Source of the DNA: Blasia pusilla
Taxonomy: Eukaryota > Marchantiophyta > Marchantiopsida > Blasiales
Reading direction: 5' to 3'
DNA length: 64,000 nucleotides
Assembly (NCBI GenBank): GCA_050084515.1
Contig: CM114271.1
Coordinates: forward strand, 28,582,001-28,646,000
The position numbers and the translations under genes are program-made. Under the pieces are notes generated by a model. That model searched no databases, was not told the DNA's origin, and saw only the letters and a list, made by a program, of their open reading frames with translations. Shown here piece by piece: positions 22,357 through 34,119 of this stretch (its first letter is position 1; every line of letters starts with the position of its first letter).

Positions 22357-23739
22357 CCACATCCAACAGGGCGTGCAGACCAACAAGTTAAAGAGTCTAC
22401 AGGATTTTCAATGAAGATCAGATGAGAGTCTAAGAGAGACGTTCATACGCATGCGGAGACTGATCATTGCAATATATGGGGTGACTAAGCTGCAGTCGGG
22501 ACCAGGAGCTATGGAGGAGAGTTTGGGATGTGATGTTGCTTCACACGCCAAAGCCCACATTAAAGATGGTCTTCGAGTTGTCAGAGCAGGTAGAGCTCAA
22601 TGTGAGTGATCGAGGAGCAGGTGATGACCACATAATTTTCATGGGATTTGACGGGTTTGCAAGTAGGAGTAGCCCCATAAGTGCTCCAGCATGCACCAGT
22701 ACAACGAGAGCGAGCCTGTGGGCCTAAAGAGTAGGGCGGGTATTGTAAGTCGCTCACACAACAGCCCGTGTCAACATATGTTACCTAGTAGGGACCAAGG
22801 TTGGCTTGTTGGACGTGTGGTGGGCCATATAGGCAGAGGAACCACCCACACCATGGTAGAGGGCCAAGGACACCTTCGATTGTTGAGGAGCCACCTCAGA
22901 TGGCCCCACCACAATTGTAGTGTGATCATTGTTTCCGATGTGGTCACACTAGGGATAGGTATTTTGATCTTCGTCGGGAGATACGTCTAGAGGCAGGCAG
23001 AGGACCTAAGGGTGAGAGAGTTGGTGGAGATTGAGTACTGGATGATCATGGTGGTAGAGTTCCATCACCAATCACAAGAGATGGAGGGAGTGCACCCGAT
23101 GCAACATTCCTTTCTCGCGTCGATTAGTTGGAGTAGAGGATTGCTACCATGATGGTCATGCAGCTAGGGACAGGCACAAAGCTGAGAGTAGCTAGTGTGG
23201 CTCCAACCCCATGTCTTACCATGATACGAGTGAGGATTCTTGTGGTATGGGATTTATGTGTAGTGCAGCTCAGGTTGAGGCTGTTGCGGAGGTCACTCGG
23301 GGTGCTGCGAGAGTAACCGCGCCATCGAGAGGTGGGATTGAGATTAACCGAGAGAAAGGGACCCATGGGCGGCAAGCCAGGGTTCCTAGTCGTTCACGTT
23401 GTTGGAGGCACTTCATATACTGTCAATTGGCGCCTCGACGACCAGTAGTACCAACGGGTGGGACAGGTATGTCGACGTTATGAGGAGTTGGAGAGACGAC
23501 TCCTATGTCAGCTTGGATGGAGCCTTTGTTGACCACATTGTTGGAGGTGGCCACTAGGATGAACCAACCTCCGTTGTTTTCTATCATAGAGTTGGCGGCA
23601 AAGGGAGTCAGACTAGCGGAGGCGTTCTGGCTGGCCACCATGTTGTGTGAGCGTGGAGAGGTGACTCCCTCTCATTCAGAGATATTTGAGGAGATGGTGG
23701 ATGTATCCTCGGATCAGGTGCTCAAGACGTCCCCCACTC

Positions 23740-23990
23740 AATCATGACATGTTGCGATGATAAAGTTGGTAGATATGCCAACTAGGCCAGCGATAGAGCG
23801 AGCCATGATCACAGCAAGTGTGGTATTGTTGGATAACCGAGCAAGAGTGCTTTGCTTGGTTAGTCCCATAGGTACAGTGTACCACCTACTGCGCGTACTA
23901 CTTGATTCGAGAGCGCAACTCTCGAGGTTACGGAAGGTGGTGTATTTAGCGTTGGGGTTACGGAAAGGCGACATCCAATAATGTCCCTTT
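23740..23990 (+). pseudogene. Protease fragment of the second copy
   Basis: One frame (23757-23981) reads LLDSRAQLSRLRKVVYLALGLRKGDIQ in two overlapping blocks; its active site is D-S-R-A instead of D-S-G-A. It supports the protease call in the complete copy. Confidence 0.6.
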
Positions 23991-24599
23991 CAGATATAGA
24001 CCTCTATTAGGGGCGTATCACCCACGCGGTTCATGACTCGATAGGAGTTGGTGGTTAGACTCGAGCCATAGCATGAGACAGATAGTGTGATGGTACACAC
24101 TCGGGCGATTACGACACCGACAAAGTCATATGATGTGTTGCTTGGGAGTACGGTGTTGTATTCCCTTGGTTTTATCTTGGATTTTTGGGAGGAGACAATT
24201 TCTTATCGGCCATGGTAGCAATCAGGTGATGGATGACTCGATGAGCCATCTACCGATGAAATTTGCAGGGGGTAGTGATGGTCGACCACGTGAGGATACA
24301 GTTACCACATCGGCAACATTCACAAGTGGTGTTAGTTGATCAAGAGGGTTTGAGGAGAGGAGTACACATATGGAGGACATTCCCATAGCGGATAGTCCCA
24401 CAGAGAGACATGCCAGTGTGGGTGTCTCTTCCCATGGTGCGGAGCTTCTTTATTGTTGTTAGGGATGAGCGTTGAGTTGCGTGGAGTCCAAACGAGCTCG
24501 TGAGGCAGTCGTGGAGTCATGCCTGTTTCTTGGAGCAGATAGAGTCAGGTGAAGGTCGTACTCTTGGGATGGAGACTTCATATCTTCGGGTACCATATG

Positions 24600-24665
24600 T
24601 GGTAGCGTTTGGAGCAGGGTAGGAGAGTGTTAGATCTCTTACGAGGGATCAACACGACAGGTACT
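24600..24665 (+). pseudogene. Methyltransferase motif I stub
   Basis: The reading RVLDLLRGINTT (about 24628-24660) corresponds to motif I of the complete copy and is followed by a deletion breakpoint. It shows that the methyltransferase belongs to the family and not just to one insertion. Confidence 0.65.
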
Positions 24666-24797
24666 TGCAGTGTTGCAATGTTGGAGGGACAACAACACCG
24701 ATGGTGCTAGATGTGTATAGGATAGTAGATCATGTAGGGCATATATGCGTGTGTTGTCTGGAGTTAGGGGCACCCAAATGCCAGCTAGGGGGGCGGT

Positions 24798-24922
24798 TGT
24801 GGGATCTTGATGTATATGAGTGAGTTAGTTTGGTTTATGGATAGATCGACCCTTGTGTTGGGAAGATTGGTATTGTGTGGTGTGTAGATGTGGGTTGTGT
24901 AGCGATGTGTTTGGGCACGACA
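24798..24922 (+). repeat. B1 repeat of the second copy
   Basis: Homologous to 15249-15384. It ends in CACGACA, followed by AT and A2. Confidence 0.75.
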
Positions 24923-24924
24923 AT

Positions 24925-25404
24925 TGTCACATCTTAGTAGGTGATAGGTAGAGATCTATCGCAGTGACGACATAGAGAGCTGGCGGACTGTCTTGAGTGT
25001 AACTTCGTTCCGAGGTGTTGGATGAGGTTGAGGATAGGTCCATTGTGTTAGGAACGTTGTTTCTGAGAACTTTTTTATTTTGGTCGTTGTCAACCGGATG
25101 ACTTGTTGAGCAGGTCATCCACCCCCTAGTAACCTGTGCACATAGGTTACCACGAGGATTGTTAGTTTTAGGGAAAGAGCCTTTTGGTTCTTCCTACATC
25201 TATATAAGGGAGAGAGATGGCTTTCCCAAACCATCTTTCTTATGTTGGGCCGTTGGAGCACCTCTCTTGCTCGTGTGTGAGATAGGACCAAGGTGCTAGC
25301 GTCCAGACTCCCTCATCGCGGAGGGTGGATGAGGCTCGATATGTCGATGTCGATTGAACAGTGGAGTTTTAGGTCGGGTGTGCCATTTTCACTCTTATTT
25401 TTGT
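24925..25404 (+). repeat. A2 repeat of the second copy
   Basis: Starts TGTCACATC and carries TATATAAG at 25201. It is more diverged from A1/A2 of the complete element than those are from each other. Confidence 0.8.
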
Positions 25405-25541
25405 TGTGGGATCTCGATGTATATGTGTGAGTTTGTTTGGTTTATGGATGGATCAACCAGTGTGATGGGAAGATCGGTGTTGTGTGGTGTGTAGATGTGA
25501 CCAACGATGTGGGTTGTGTAGCAATGTATATGCGCAAGACA
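25405..25541 (+). repeat. B2 repeat of the second copy
   Basis: Homologous to B1 and ends in AAGACA. Host-like A-rich sequence follows. Confidence 0.75.
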
Positions 25542-25858
25542 AAGTAGAAAAAAAGAGCACGAGAACGAAGGAGGAACCTCTTGCGTCTACCATAGAAAAG
25601 AAGACGACAAGAGAAAGAATTTAAATTATAAACAATTTTTTAAAAAATTAGCAAGAATATAATTATAACATTTGAATTGTCCCTTAAAATCTAAAACATA
25701 TATGATGGATTGAAAAAACTAGAGGAGAATGATGGAAAAAAAGTCCAATGAAAATAAGGAAATTTAAAATATCTATTATAGTAAAAATGAAAAATACTTA
25801 AGAAAGAGAAAAAAAAGATATAAAGAAGGTTGACGGAGAGGGAGACTCATGAGGGAAA
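25542..25858. other. A-rich spacer
   Basis: No gene, repeat unit or RNA was recognised. Confidence 0.5.
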
Positions 25859-26440
25859 TCTATAGTAGTATGGGAGAGTGCCTTCTTAATTTGCAAACAT
25901 CTCTCTACTTCAGACGTGGCAATTGGGCAGCAAGAAAATGTTTCACATGCTACGGGCAGCAAGAAAAAATTGAATTTATGTGTAGCATTATTAACATCTT
26001 CCCTTCACGGCCAATACACTAGCTCTTCAAACACTTTTTTATTTCGCGTGGATTGCAGTGACATCTTATATCTATATATTATTGGAGAGTGCCTTCTTGA
26101 TTCGCAAACACCTCTATGCTTGACACGTGGTAATTGAACAATAAGAAAATCTTTCACATGCTACGGACACTAAGAAAAAAAATTGAATTTATGTGGAGTA
26201 TCATTAATCTCTTTCCTTCACGGCCTATACACTAGCTCTTCAAATACTTTTTTATTTCGCGTGCATCGCACGGGCACCTTATCTATATTATTATGAGAGA
26301 ATACCTTTTTAATTTGCAAACATCTATGCTTGACACGTGACAATTGAATTTTTTTTTCCGTACTATAAAAATTAAATTATTATTTTGAACTCATATAAAA
26401 CATCATTAATCTCTTCTAAATTAAATTTGAATATATATTA
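25859..26440 (+). repeat. Helitron-like tandem units of about 212 bp
   Basis: TCTATA-type starts lie at 25859, 26071 and 26282, giving units of 212 and 211 bases plus a partial third. The second unit ends with hairpin GTGC-ATC-GCAC then GGG, matching the Helitron terminus at 3299-3312 (GTGC-ATA-GCAC then GGG). TCTATA starts and such hairpins are typical of plant Helitron ends, but no clear CTRR-T was seen at the unit ends, so the class is tentative. Confidence 0.6.
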
Positions 26441-26767
26441 AATTTTCAAAAGTTTTTAATTTCCCAAGTGGAGGTTTGCTAATAGTTGTGGGGAATTCCC
26501 AAGGGAGGCGGGAATTATTGTTTCAGCGGTTTGCGGGCTTGGGTGGCTGAAACCGGCTGAGAACCTCCGGCCAGCATGCGGTTTCGGCGGCCCAATTGGA
26601 TAAGGACCTTAGTGTACTTACTTCCGCCAGCCAATCTTATCTTATTAAATCTGCTTCCTATCTCCTTTCTCACGAGGAGGAAGTGAGGTAACATACTCTG
26701 CCGGATTCCCTGCTATGTCCGCAGTCGACCTCTTACAACGACCTCTTACAACTCACTCTTGCTCGCC
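26441..26767 (+). promoter_or_regulatory. Upstream region of the PPD4-like gene
   Basis: About 330 bases lie between the Helitron-like array and the start codon, so the proximal promoter must be here or inside the array. No clear TATA box was found. Confidence 0.3.
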
Positions 26768-28676
26768 ATGAATCTGGCAGTGTGTAGTAGAGGAACATCC
26801 ATGGCAAGACTTTTACCTGCACGCATCTTGTCATTAGCATCCGCTTCAACCTCTGGAGGCATTGGCTTACCGCCATTGGAGGTTCGGCAGTCGCAATGCT
26901 GGAGAATTCGCGCTCACCTGGTGTGTACGGAAGGACGTGGAGATGATTTGGGCCGAAGGAAGGCGTGCTTAGAGATAGCGATTGCCCTGGCGTCCGGGGG
27001 ATTTTGGTCTACGACACGAGAAAATGCGACCGCGCGGGAGGTGGAGGTAGGATCTTACTTGCCCGTGTCCACCATCGACCCCAATTTTGTGCAGTTCAGG
27101 GCTTCCACGAAAGATACGCCTGCTCTTCGAGCCGGTAAGGAGTCCTTTCTACTACCCTCACAATAAATCTCTGATGACCCATGGCCTACCTGTGAGATGC
27201 AAAATCTGAGGGGCAGTTGATCTGCAGCAACTTACAGGCGCTGACGCGATCTTCATGCAGCATTCCTTTCCCCTCCATCGATTGTTTGTTGCAAATGATG
27301 CGAGAATTGTGAGGTGTGAATCCGAGGGGTAGTAGCTGATGCGTAATAGCGTGAGTGGTTATGCGAGTGCGTATAACGTTCATTCCTTGGACTCTCTCTG
27401 GGTTTGATTGCTGTCTAGAGCTACTGCCTGGTGAAACGAGCCTTCGAAAGTTCAATTCAGCAGTTCATTTTGGAAGGATGAATGGAGTAGGAGCACTTCT
27501 CCCCTAAGAAAACTTCTGTTAAGCCAGAATTGTAAGGGTTATAAAGCCCACGCTGATATTTTCTAATTCCATCTAGAACTGAGTAGGTAAGTATATTACT
27601 TCAAGCCTCAGGACGGAAACTCGTGCCGTGTGCATAAATCTCATATTCTCTCGAAGGAATCTTCTTATTAAACCATCTATAGCTGTTGCTCATATGCATG
27701 TATATGCAAACTCTTCTTCTATAGAGAGGAAGGGTTGTAGAGTGCAGGGAAAGGAAGATGGCTGAGGCAGGCGTGAATGTCAGGCAATGTGCAGCCGTAT
27801 GAATTTGTCCTCCCTCCGACATGGAAGCAAGAGCGGGTTGCCAACATTCTCTCGGGAAATTACTGTCAGCCCAAGTGCGCGGAACCATGGGTTGAGGTGA
27901 AGTTTGCAGATTCGAAGCAAGGCGCCATCCAAGTGGTGGCATCGCCGATGGTACGTCTCACGAATAAGCCCAAAGCCTCCATCGAGGAAATTGGAGACCC
28001 CGAAAAAATTATCTCAGCTTTGGGGCCTTTTGTTACTGGCAACAGCTATGATCCGGAGGAAGTGATCGAGACAAATGTCGAACGCCGGGGTGATCAAACT
28101 GTAAGTGCGATTGTTCTTGTGAAGCATTATCAAAGATGAAAAACCAGCAGTTGATATTTCTTTAGCGATGTCCACTAACTGGATTCTTGAGTAGATCAGG
28201 ATCCAAAACATATCCTCGACCCACCTTCCTGTTGATGGCGTTAAATATTGACTGACATTATTAGAAGGATTGCAGGGTGGGTGTAAATACAGGACCTCCT
28301 AAATCGCACGGAACGGCAGATAGCTGGGATAGTTTTGCAAATCGGTGTCTAGGTTTGCAGAGTACAGTCTAGATAATTTTCCCTTGATCTAAAGTGCATC
28401 GAAATAATATCTAGCCGCTTGCGGCAGTTCTTGCTTTTTGAAGTTGAAAGTTGACAGTGATCCCGGGACGTCGGAGGTATCAGATTCTTGTGTGGTATGA
28501 TGCAGTATTATACCTATCAGCTAGAGACTCCGTTTGCGAGGACTGGACAACATAACTTGGCTACAGCAACGGCGAAAGGAAGTGTGGTGATGCTGTTTGT
28601 TGTGAGTGCCTCTGATGCACAGTGGTCGACCTCAGAGAAGCTTCTCAGAGCTATCGTGGAGTCGTTTGCCGTTTAA
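26768..28676 (+). CDS. PPD4: PsbP domain-containing protein, PPD4-like, thylakoid lumen
   Basis: Three exons: 26768-27134, 27784-28100 and 28506-28676, all with GT-AG introns and continuous frame, giving 284 residues. The first ATG (26768) begins a Ser/Arg-rich transit-peptide-like stretch; a twin-arginine segment (RRKACLEIAIALASGGF, about residues 80-96) indicates Tat-type transfer to the thylakoid lumen. Exon 2 carries the PsbP fold core (VQPYEFVLPPTWKQERVANI, SGNYCQPKCAEPWVEVKF, SLIMG-like strand replaced by VASPMVRLTN) and exon 3 the end (YYTYQLETPFARTGQHNLA, WSTSEKLLRAIVESF). The block order and the CQPKCAEPW motif match my recollection of the PPD4 lineage. PsbP relatives assist photosystem II or NDH complexes; the exact role of PPD4 is not clear from sequence. 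Another PPD member is the alternative. Confidence 0.88.
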
Positions 28677-29429
28677 GCGTCAGTTCATTTGAGAATGTTT
28701 TTGATATGAGCCTGTTTTGGGGTGCATCAACTGCAGCTCGTCCAATATGATGTCTGTTTGTTAAGCAATTCTTCGTAAAAGCTCAGGGCTTCCAAGTGTA
28801 GGGAAAGAAGTTTTTACTCTCCAAACCAACTGTCAGGATACTCACAATGGCCCTCAATGAAGAGTGTCTCGGGTATTTCTTACATTGTGTAGAACAAGGC
28901 TGGAATAACGCCTGAACAAGTTGTCTTGGTCATACAAATCTCATACCAATCAATGGAAACAAAGTGTTGATTGATAAACGTTCTACCGACTACAAACAGC
29001 TGTAAACCCTCACTTAAGTATTACTCAACCTATCACATCTTTGTAACGGCTTCCCACAACAATGAATAATCCTCGTTCCAAAACTCCCACTCATCAATCA
29101 ATTCTGACTTTTCAATCAAATATTCATGTTTGTCTTAAGTAACTCTTAATTGAAGTATAGGCTATCATACCACTTGTAGAACATGTGAAGTTATGGATCC
29201 TTTTTGGACCTGCAGGTTTGTATAATGATAGTGAATGTGAATATGCTGATTTTGGTTATGGTGCTTTGTTTTCCAAAAGTTGACCACTTGTAATATTCAC
29301 TCTTTCTAATATATTTAAAGTTTGCAAGCAATCTTATCAAATAAATGGTCTTTGATGTTCCATTAATTGAAGGCATATATTCAACTTAGCATGTTATCCT
29401 TAGTTATTTGCTTGCTTAATTCATCACTC
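28677..29429. other. Spacer downstream of the PPD4-like gene
   Basis: AT-rich, no recognisable gene. The first few hundred bases should contain the 3' untranslated region. Confidence 0.5.
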
Positions 29430-30930
29430 CAATTATTAGGGAACAATGTTTCCTCGTCGACCTTCTTGAGTTGAAAGCACCCCCCCCTTCTTGGCAACCG
29501 TAAAATCTTGTAAGAGTTGATAACACTTGCCTACTTGGAATTTGTAAAATCTTGTAAGTGTAGAATTGTTTCTTGCCCACTTAAGTAAAGACGGATGTGG
29601 GGGAGTTCCATTCATGTAGAGGCAAATCGTTTTCATATCGGTCCAATGCATTGGACCAAGTTCTAGACATAAATCTAGGTACTCTTTCAATCGGGTGACA
29701 ATGTTAGGTCCATTGGATCAAGGTCTAGACATAAGTCTATATACTCTTTCAATCGGGTGACAATGTTAGGTCTAGTGCATACGATTGGCCATGTTTAATT
29801 CCAACCATACTTTGGTATGGGATTTTTCCCAACATTTTTTTCCTCCAATGTGGTATGATAACCTTTGGTTGTGCCATTGGCTATATTTTATTCCAACAAT
29901 ACTTTGTTATGGAATTCTTTCCAACATGTTGCTCCTCAAATGTGGTAGAACAATCTTTGGTTGTGAATGCAGTCTCGAGTTGGATGGGTGTATCAATTGG
30001 CTTGTGATCTGCCATAATTGAGTTTCTTGAACAAGTACCTTTGTTGAAAAATTTGCATCCATCCTTCTTCTTGGAGACTTCATTCCAAGAAGTTCATGAA
30101 TTTCTTCCATTTCTTTGCGAATGCTCTACTTTGAAGATAGTTCGTCACATGTATCCTCTTCCTAATAGGATTTCTTAGGATAGAGTTGGAATATTAGACA
30201 AAGAACAACCTTAATGACTGTTATAATGTTTTGTTTTACCTAGTTTGGTTGAGGCTTAGGGGGAGTTTTGAATTGGCATTGAATGCCATATTTTACACAC
30301 AATGCATTGAAGTCTCCATATGTGTTCTTTCATTATCACACCTTAGACATTTATCTTTTCTCCTTTTTTGGATTGTCATATAAGTCTTGTACTTCTTGAA
30401 AGTACTCAATGTTTCATGCTTAAATTTTGAGCTATTTACTTGACGAGTCTCGAGATCGACCATTGTAACTAGACCAATTCCTATATATTTTAGTTCATTT
30501 AGTCGAATTCTTTTACACACATAGTAAACATATTCATTGTCCACTCACAAAGTCATAGGCGGCTAGCACTTAGTAGTTGACTTGAGATGGTTGTATGTAC
30601 TTTTGGTTAGACGAAGGATACAACATGTTCTTAGTATCTTCCCACCAATTTCAGCTTTTTGAACGTACTTACCATCTATAGGTACAACCTTTTAGTGAAG
30701 GACTTTCCCGCACGTAGGTGGCAAGTGTCTGAAAGGGCTCATGGACTCTAGACATAGGATTTTGAACTTGCGCGATTCGGAAGTGAAAAGATATGCCCAA
30801 GGCAACAATGTATGGTTTTTTTGTAGTTGGTGACAATGGGAAGTTCATATGCATTGCATGCAACTTCCAAAAACTACGAGAATCGAGGTTATGAAGTTGC
30901 TCTATTCTAAGAACCAAACTTCAAACATTA
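29430..30930 (-). mobile_element. Ty1/copia relic, minus strand
   Basis: Minus-strand frames resemble copia pol in the right order. At 30544-30293, KHETLSTFKKYKTYMTIQKR plus KCLRCDNE match the integrase block that normally reads KxE...FKxF...KxLRSDNGGE. At about 29790, VCTRPNIV resembles the copia VCTRPDIA block, and 29690-29436 (GPMHWTDMKTICLYMNGTP) resembles the hW.A.KRILRYLKGT block. All frames are short and RT itself is largely missing, so it is an old, deleted copy. Confidence 0.55.
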
Positions 30931-31471
30931 TACATCATTCCCCATGTCCCCTTCCACTGTGCACAATGCAAGAACTCACACATGTGGCGCACTTGGTGTT
31001 AGTCGGTGTAGGCATTTATTTGGTTAGGAATCGAGATGAGAGCATTTTTGTCATCCATGTCGAACATCTCTCTACGTTTCTTGCTTGCAATTGGCAAGCC
31101 TGAAATTCCATTCTAGGAATGAGCAGGCATAAATTCAAGGGGACATCATGCAATGAGCAAATTAATATTTTACAAATGAGGATATCATGGCCTTGGTGGT
31201 AAGGGGTGGAATGTAAAGGAAGAGGACGTTGTTAATGACGCTACCCATGGATTAGACGATACAACAACATATTGTTTTCGTTTTGTCGTTGATGTTCACA
31301 AGGAAGAAGAGGAAGTAACACCAATTTTGAAAAATATGGTAAATTAAAATATTTATGGATTTTCGACTCCCTTGATAATTTTGAATTCCTTGAAGGAGTG
31401 TTTCTAAGTAAAATTAATACTTAAGTTCATTTAATCTAAATCAAAATCTTCCCCACAATAACAAGTCCACT
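30931..31471. other. Spacer with no recognised content
   Basis: Short frames only; nothing was recognised on either strand. Confidence 0.4.
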
Positions 31472-31700
31472 CACTAGAAGAAAATCATGATTTTTATGAC
31501 TAGGATCCAAATGACTAGGACTTATGATTAAAATCTCCCTTAGTCATATGGTTGTAGTATCTTTCCAAAAAATAACACTATTTTAGTCACATAGAAATAT
31601 GACTGAGTCATTGACTCATTTGAGAACATGACTCAATCATATACAAGAATGACGTATCCAATAGTGAGTTATTTTACACTCAATATGACTGAGTCATACT
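31472..31700 (+). mobile_element. Possible CACTA transposon terminus
   Basis: CACTAGAAGAAAATCATG at 31472 resembles plant CACTA (En/Spm) terminal inverted repeats. The next 220 bases carry several copies of ATGACTNAG and ATGACTGAGTCAT motifs in both orientations, like subterminal repeats. The opposite end was not found. Confidence 0.35.
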
Positions 31701-32719
31701 AAATGTTAGATGTTTATAAGGCTTTGGATAAATTTAGGGTTCAAAAATTTTTGGGAGAAGCAATTCTCCTTGTAATAGACCATACTAAGGTAACACCCGC
31801 GAAAGGGTTTAGAGTGTTTAGACAACGATTGAGACCCCCAAAAGGAGTTGAGCAACATTCTAAAATAGTTAAGGTATGTAGGAGGGGTAGCAGAGTATGG
31901 AAGGGAAGAAAATTGAGGAGAAGAAAAGTGAATGGGCGCTTGCGATTAGGTGTGTGAGCATATGTGGGCAGGAGACTGTGCAGTAAGGGGAATTCAAGCG
32001 TAAGAAGTAAGCACACAAGTAGGGCGGGAGTCAAGAGAGGAGAGAAGATAGTGAAGAAGAAAGCTAGCGTGGGAGCGGAGAGATAGAGGAGCAAGAGAGA
32101 GGTGTAGGAGGTGCAAGAGATCGAGAATGCAATACATTGAGAGGTGCCAGAAGTGCAGCTGTAGAGGGTTTACGTGCTTCGAGTTGCAACCACAAAGAGT
32201 GACAGAGGGCGCAAGGATCGGTAAGAAGGGAAACATGCACCATCTTGTGAGCAAGGGCCTAGAAGATTGGGATTTCAATCATGCTAGAAATTCCATGTGA
32301 CCCCATATTTTATGAGGGTTCAATGGCTTTAGGATTTCAACAACAATACCAGACATGAGATAGTTATATGAAATAAGAATATGAGAAGCCTGGATGGTGA
32401 TACACCATTTGCAATGTTTGATATGATAGTTTCCAAAGAGAGAAAGTTGAAGTAGGATGGCACTAGATATATGTTCCTTATAAGAAAATGAGCACAGTGA
32501 ACTTATTTAATAAAAAATGTGTATTAGATCTCCTTGATTGAAGTTATTAAGCAGTCGGGGCCGTGGCAAGAGAGCAATTTTAGGTGAAGTATATACTGGT
32601 TCCAAATGTTTCTCTACTCATATGTCAAAATCTCACCAGATAGGACATGAGGTCAATTATGGAAATTAGTCAAGACTTTATGTATTATGGCTTAAATATT
32701 AAAGTTGCTAGGAGTGATG
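31701..32719. other. Spacer with no recognised content
   Basis: No domain, RNA or repeat was recognised. The purine-rich stretch at about 31880-32110 explains the open frames there. Confidence 0.4.
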
Positions 32720-33065
32720 ATAGAAAGAACTTGCAAAGGCTGTATCTTTGTGGTGGATTTTTCTCTCAAGCTGCAATTTGTAGGAAAGTTGGACGTTGCC
32801 AAGGCGCACAACTGCTGACAATTTCAAGCACAACCAAATTATAGAGAAGAATTTGTGTGGTCTTGGAGATTCAACTCTTGGAGATTTGAGGATTGGAGTT
32901 CAGAATCTTGCAGAGGCTGTATCTTTGTGGTGGGTTGTGATCTCAAGGTGAAATTTGCAAGGAAGTTGGAGGTTGCTAAGGCGCACAACAAATAAAAATT
33001 TCAAGCACAATTGACTTATAGAGTAGAAGTTGTGTGGTGTTGGAGATTTGCTACGCTTGATTGGA
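32720..33065 (+). repeat. LINE-C 5' monomers, type 2, two units
   Basis: CTGTATCTTTGTGGTGG recurs at 32740 and 32918 (period 178). ORF1 follows at once. The units are of the same type as 21729-22356 on the opposite strand. Confidence 0.8.
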
Positions 33066-33914
33066 GGTCATGCAATATCTTGGGATGTTGTGAAGTCCAT
33101 TTCATGATGACTACTCAAGATGAAATCTTGAATCTAGTACAAACGGTCTTGCATGAACTGAAAGAGCTTCGAAAAAAAATTCAAGGTACAAACTTCTCAA
33201 TTGAACCTTGCACATATTCAAACTAGAGAGTTGAAAACAACGCAAGAGATCTTGAAGAAGGTGTTGAAAGATAGCTCTAGTATGATGGTGGTTCTTTCCA
33301 AATCTGTTGCGGATGTTGAAGAGAAGGCATCATCATTAGCGACTACTGCTAATAGTTCAGGATTGCATAAGGTTATTGAAATTTTGGAAGTGAAAATGAA
33401 ATCTTATGTTGAAACTACAAAGGCTTCTTATATCTCTTGCTATCAAGAGCAAGAGATAGAAAAAGAAAACCAATTTGCTCATAGAAATGAGCATACAAAG
33501 AATGTGAGAATCTCAGATTTGCCGAAAACAGAGAGTCAAGACGTGAAGAGTGTTGTCACCAAGTTCTTGGTTGATATACTTCATGGTCACAACGGAGACT
33601 TGGCTCAAGCTTTCCGCATTGGTAAAAAGGGAAGACAATCTCGTTCCATTCTACTTAAGTTTGTTGATCAAACTCAACGTGATACGGCCATGGCTAACAA
33701 GGCCATTCTCAAAGGAAGGAGGATATTGTTGGATCCTGATCTTACCCCTCTACAAGTTGAAGCTAGGAGAAAGGAGCTTGCAAAGGTCAAAGAGGCTCAA
33801 GAAGTAGGTTTAATTGCTTATCTATGCGATGGTCAAGCAATTGTTACCCAGAGAAAGAGAGACTTATCAACCAAGCAATCCAAGAAGTTGAGAGTGTTGA
33901 TTTGGATTATATGA
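33011..33914 (+). pseudogene. LINE-C ORF1, nearly complete
   Basis: The best-preserved ORF1 in the window: a long open frame (33201-33914, 237 residues) preceded by a short frame (33011-33226) holding the N-terminus MMTTQDEILNLVQTVLHELK. A one-base difference in an A-run at about 33172-33180 separates them. It has a coiled coil, RRM-like part (SILLKFVDQTQRDTAMANKA) and a basic C-terminal domain (ARRKELAKVKEAQE...VTQRKRDLST). ORF2 does not follow; a reversed LINE 3' end begins at 33957. Confidence 0.8.
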
Positions 33915-33956
33915 GGCCTTTCAATGACAAAGTTTTTGTGAGTGCTCTATCACTTT

Positions 33957-34118
33957 GAAAGATGGTAAATGGTAAATAGATCAAGCCCATGAGACCCAAA
34001 GGTTCAAAAGGCTAAAAAACACTTTACAAGTAATACACTGACACAGAAAAACACCCGAAAGGCATTCTCCTAGCTAATGCCTAAAGCACTTGAGCGATGC
34101 ATAATGATATAAAAAGCT
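33957..34118 (-). mobile_element. LINE 3'-end fragment, reversed
   Basis: On the plus strand it begins GGTAAATGGTAAATAGATCAAG, the reverse complement of the TTTACCA-tailed LINE 3' end. It runs about 160 bases to a junction with type 1 monomers. It is a strongly 5'-truncated insertion between two plus-strand LINE fragments. Confidence 0.75.
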
Positions 34119-34119
34119 A

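Larger units (their letters stand above)
22372..25541 (+). mobile_element. Second copy of the methyltransferase-bearing family, internally deleted
   Basis: Begins within gag (matching about 8690 of the complete copy), runs through protease and ends abruptly in methyltransferase motif I near 24660, then joins the sequence just after the PHD finger (about 24705) and finishes with B1-A2-B2. RT, RNase H, integrase and PHD are deleted. The 5' terminal repeat is missing and LINE monomers abut the left side. Confidence 0.85.
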
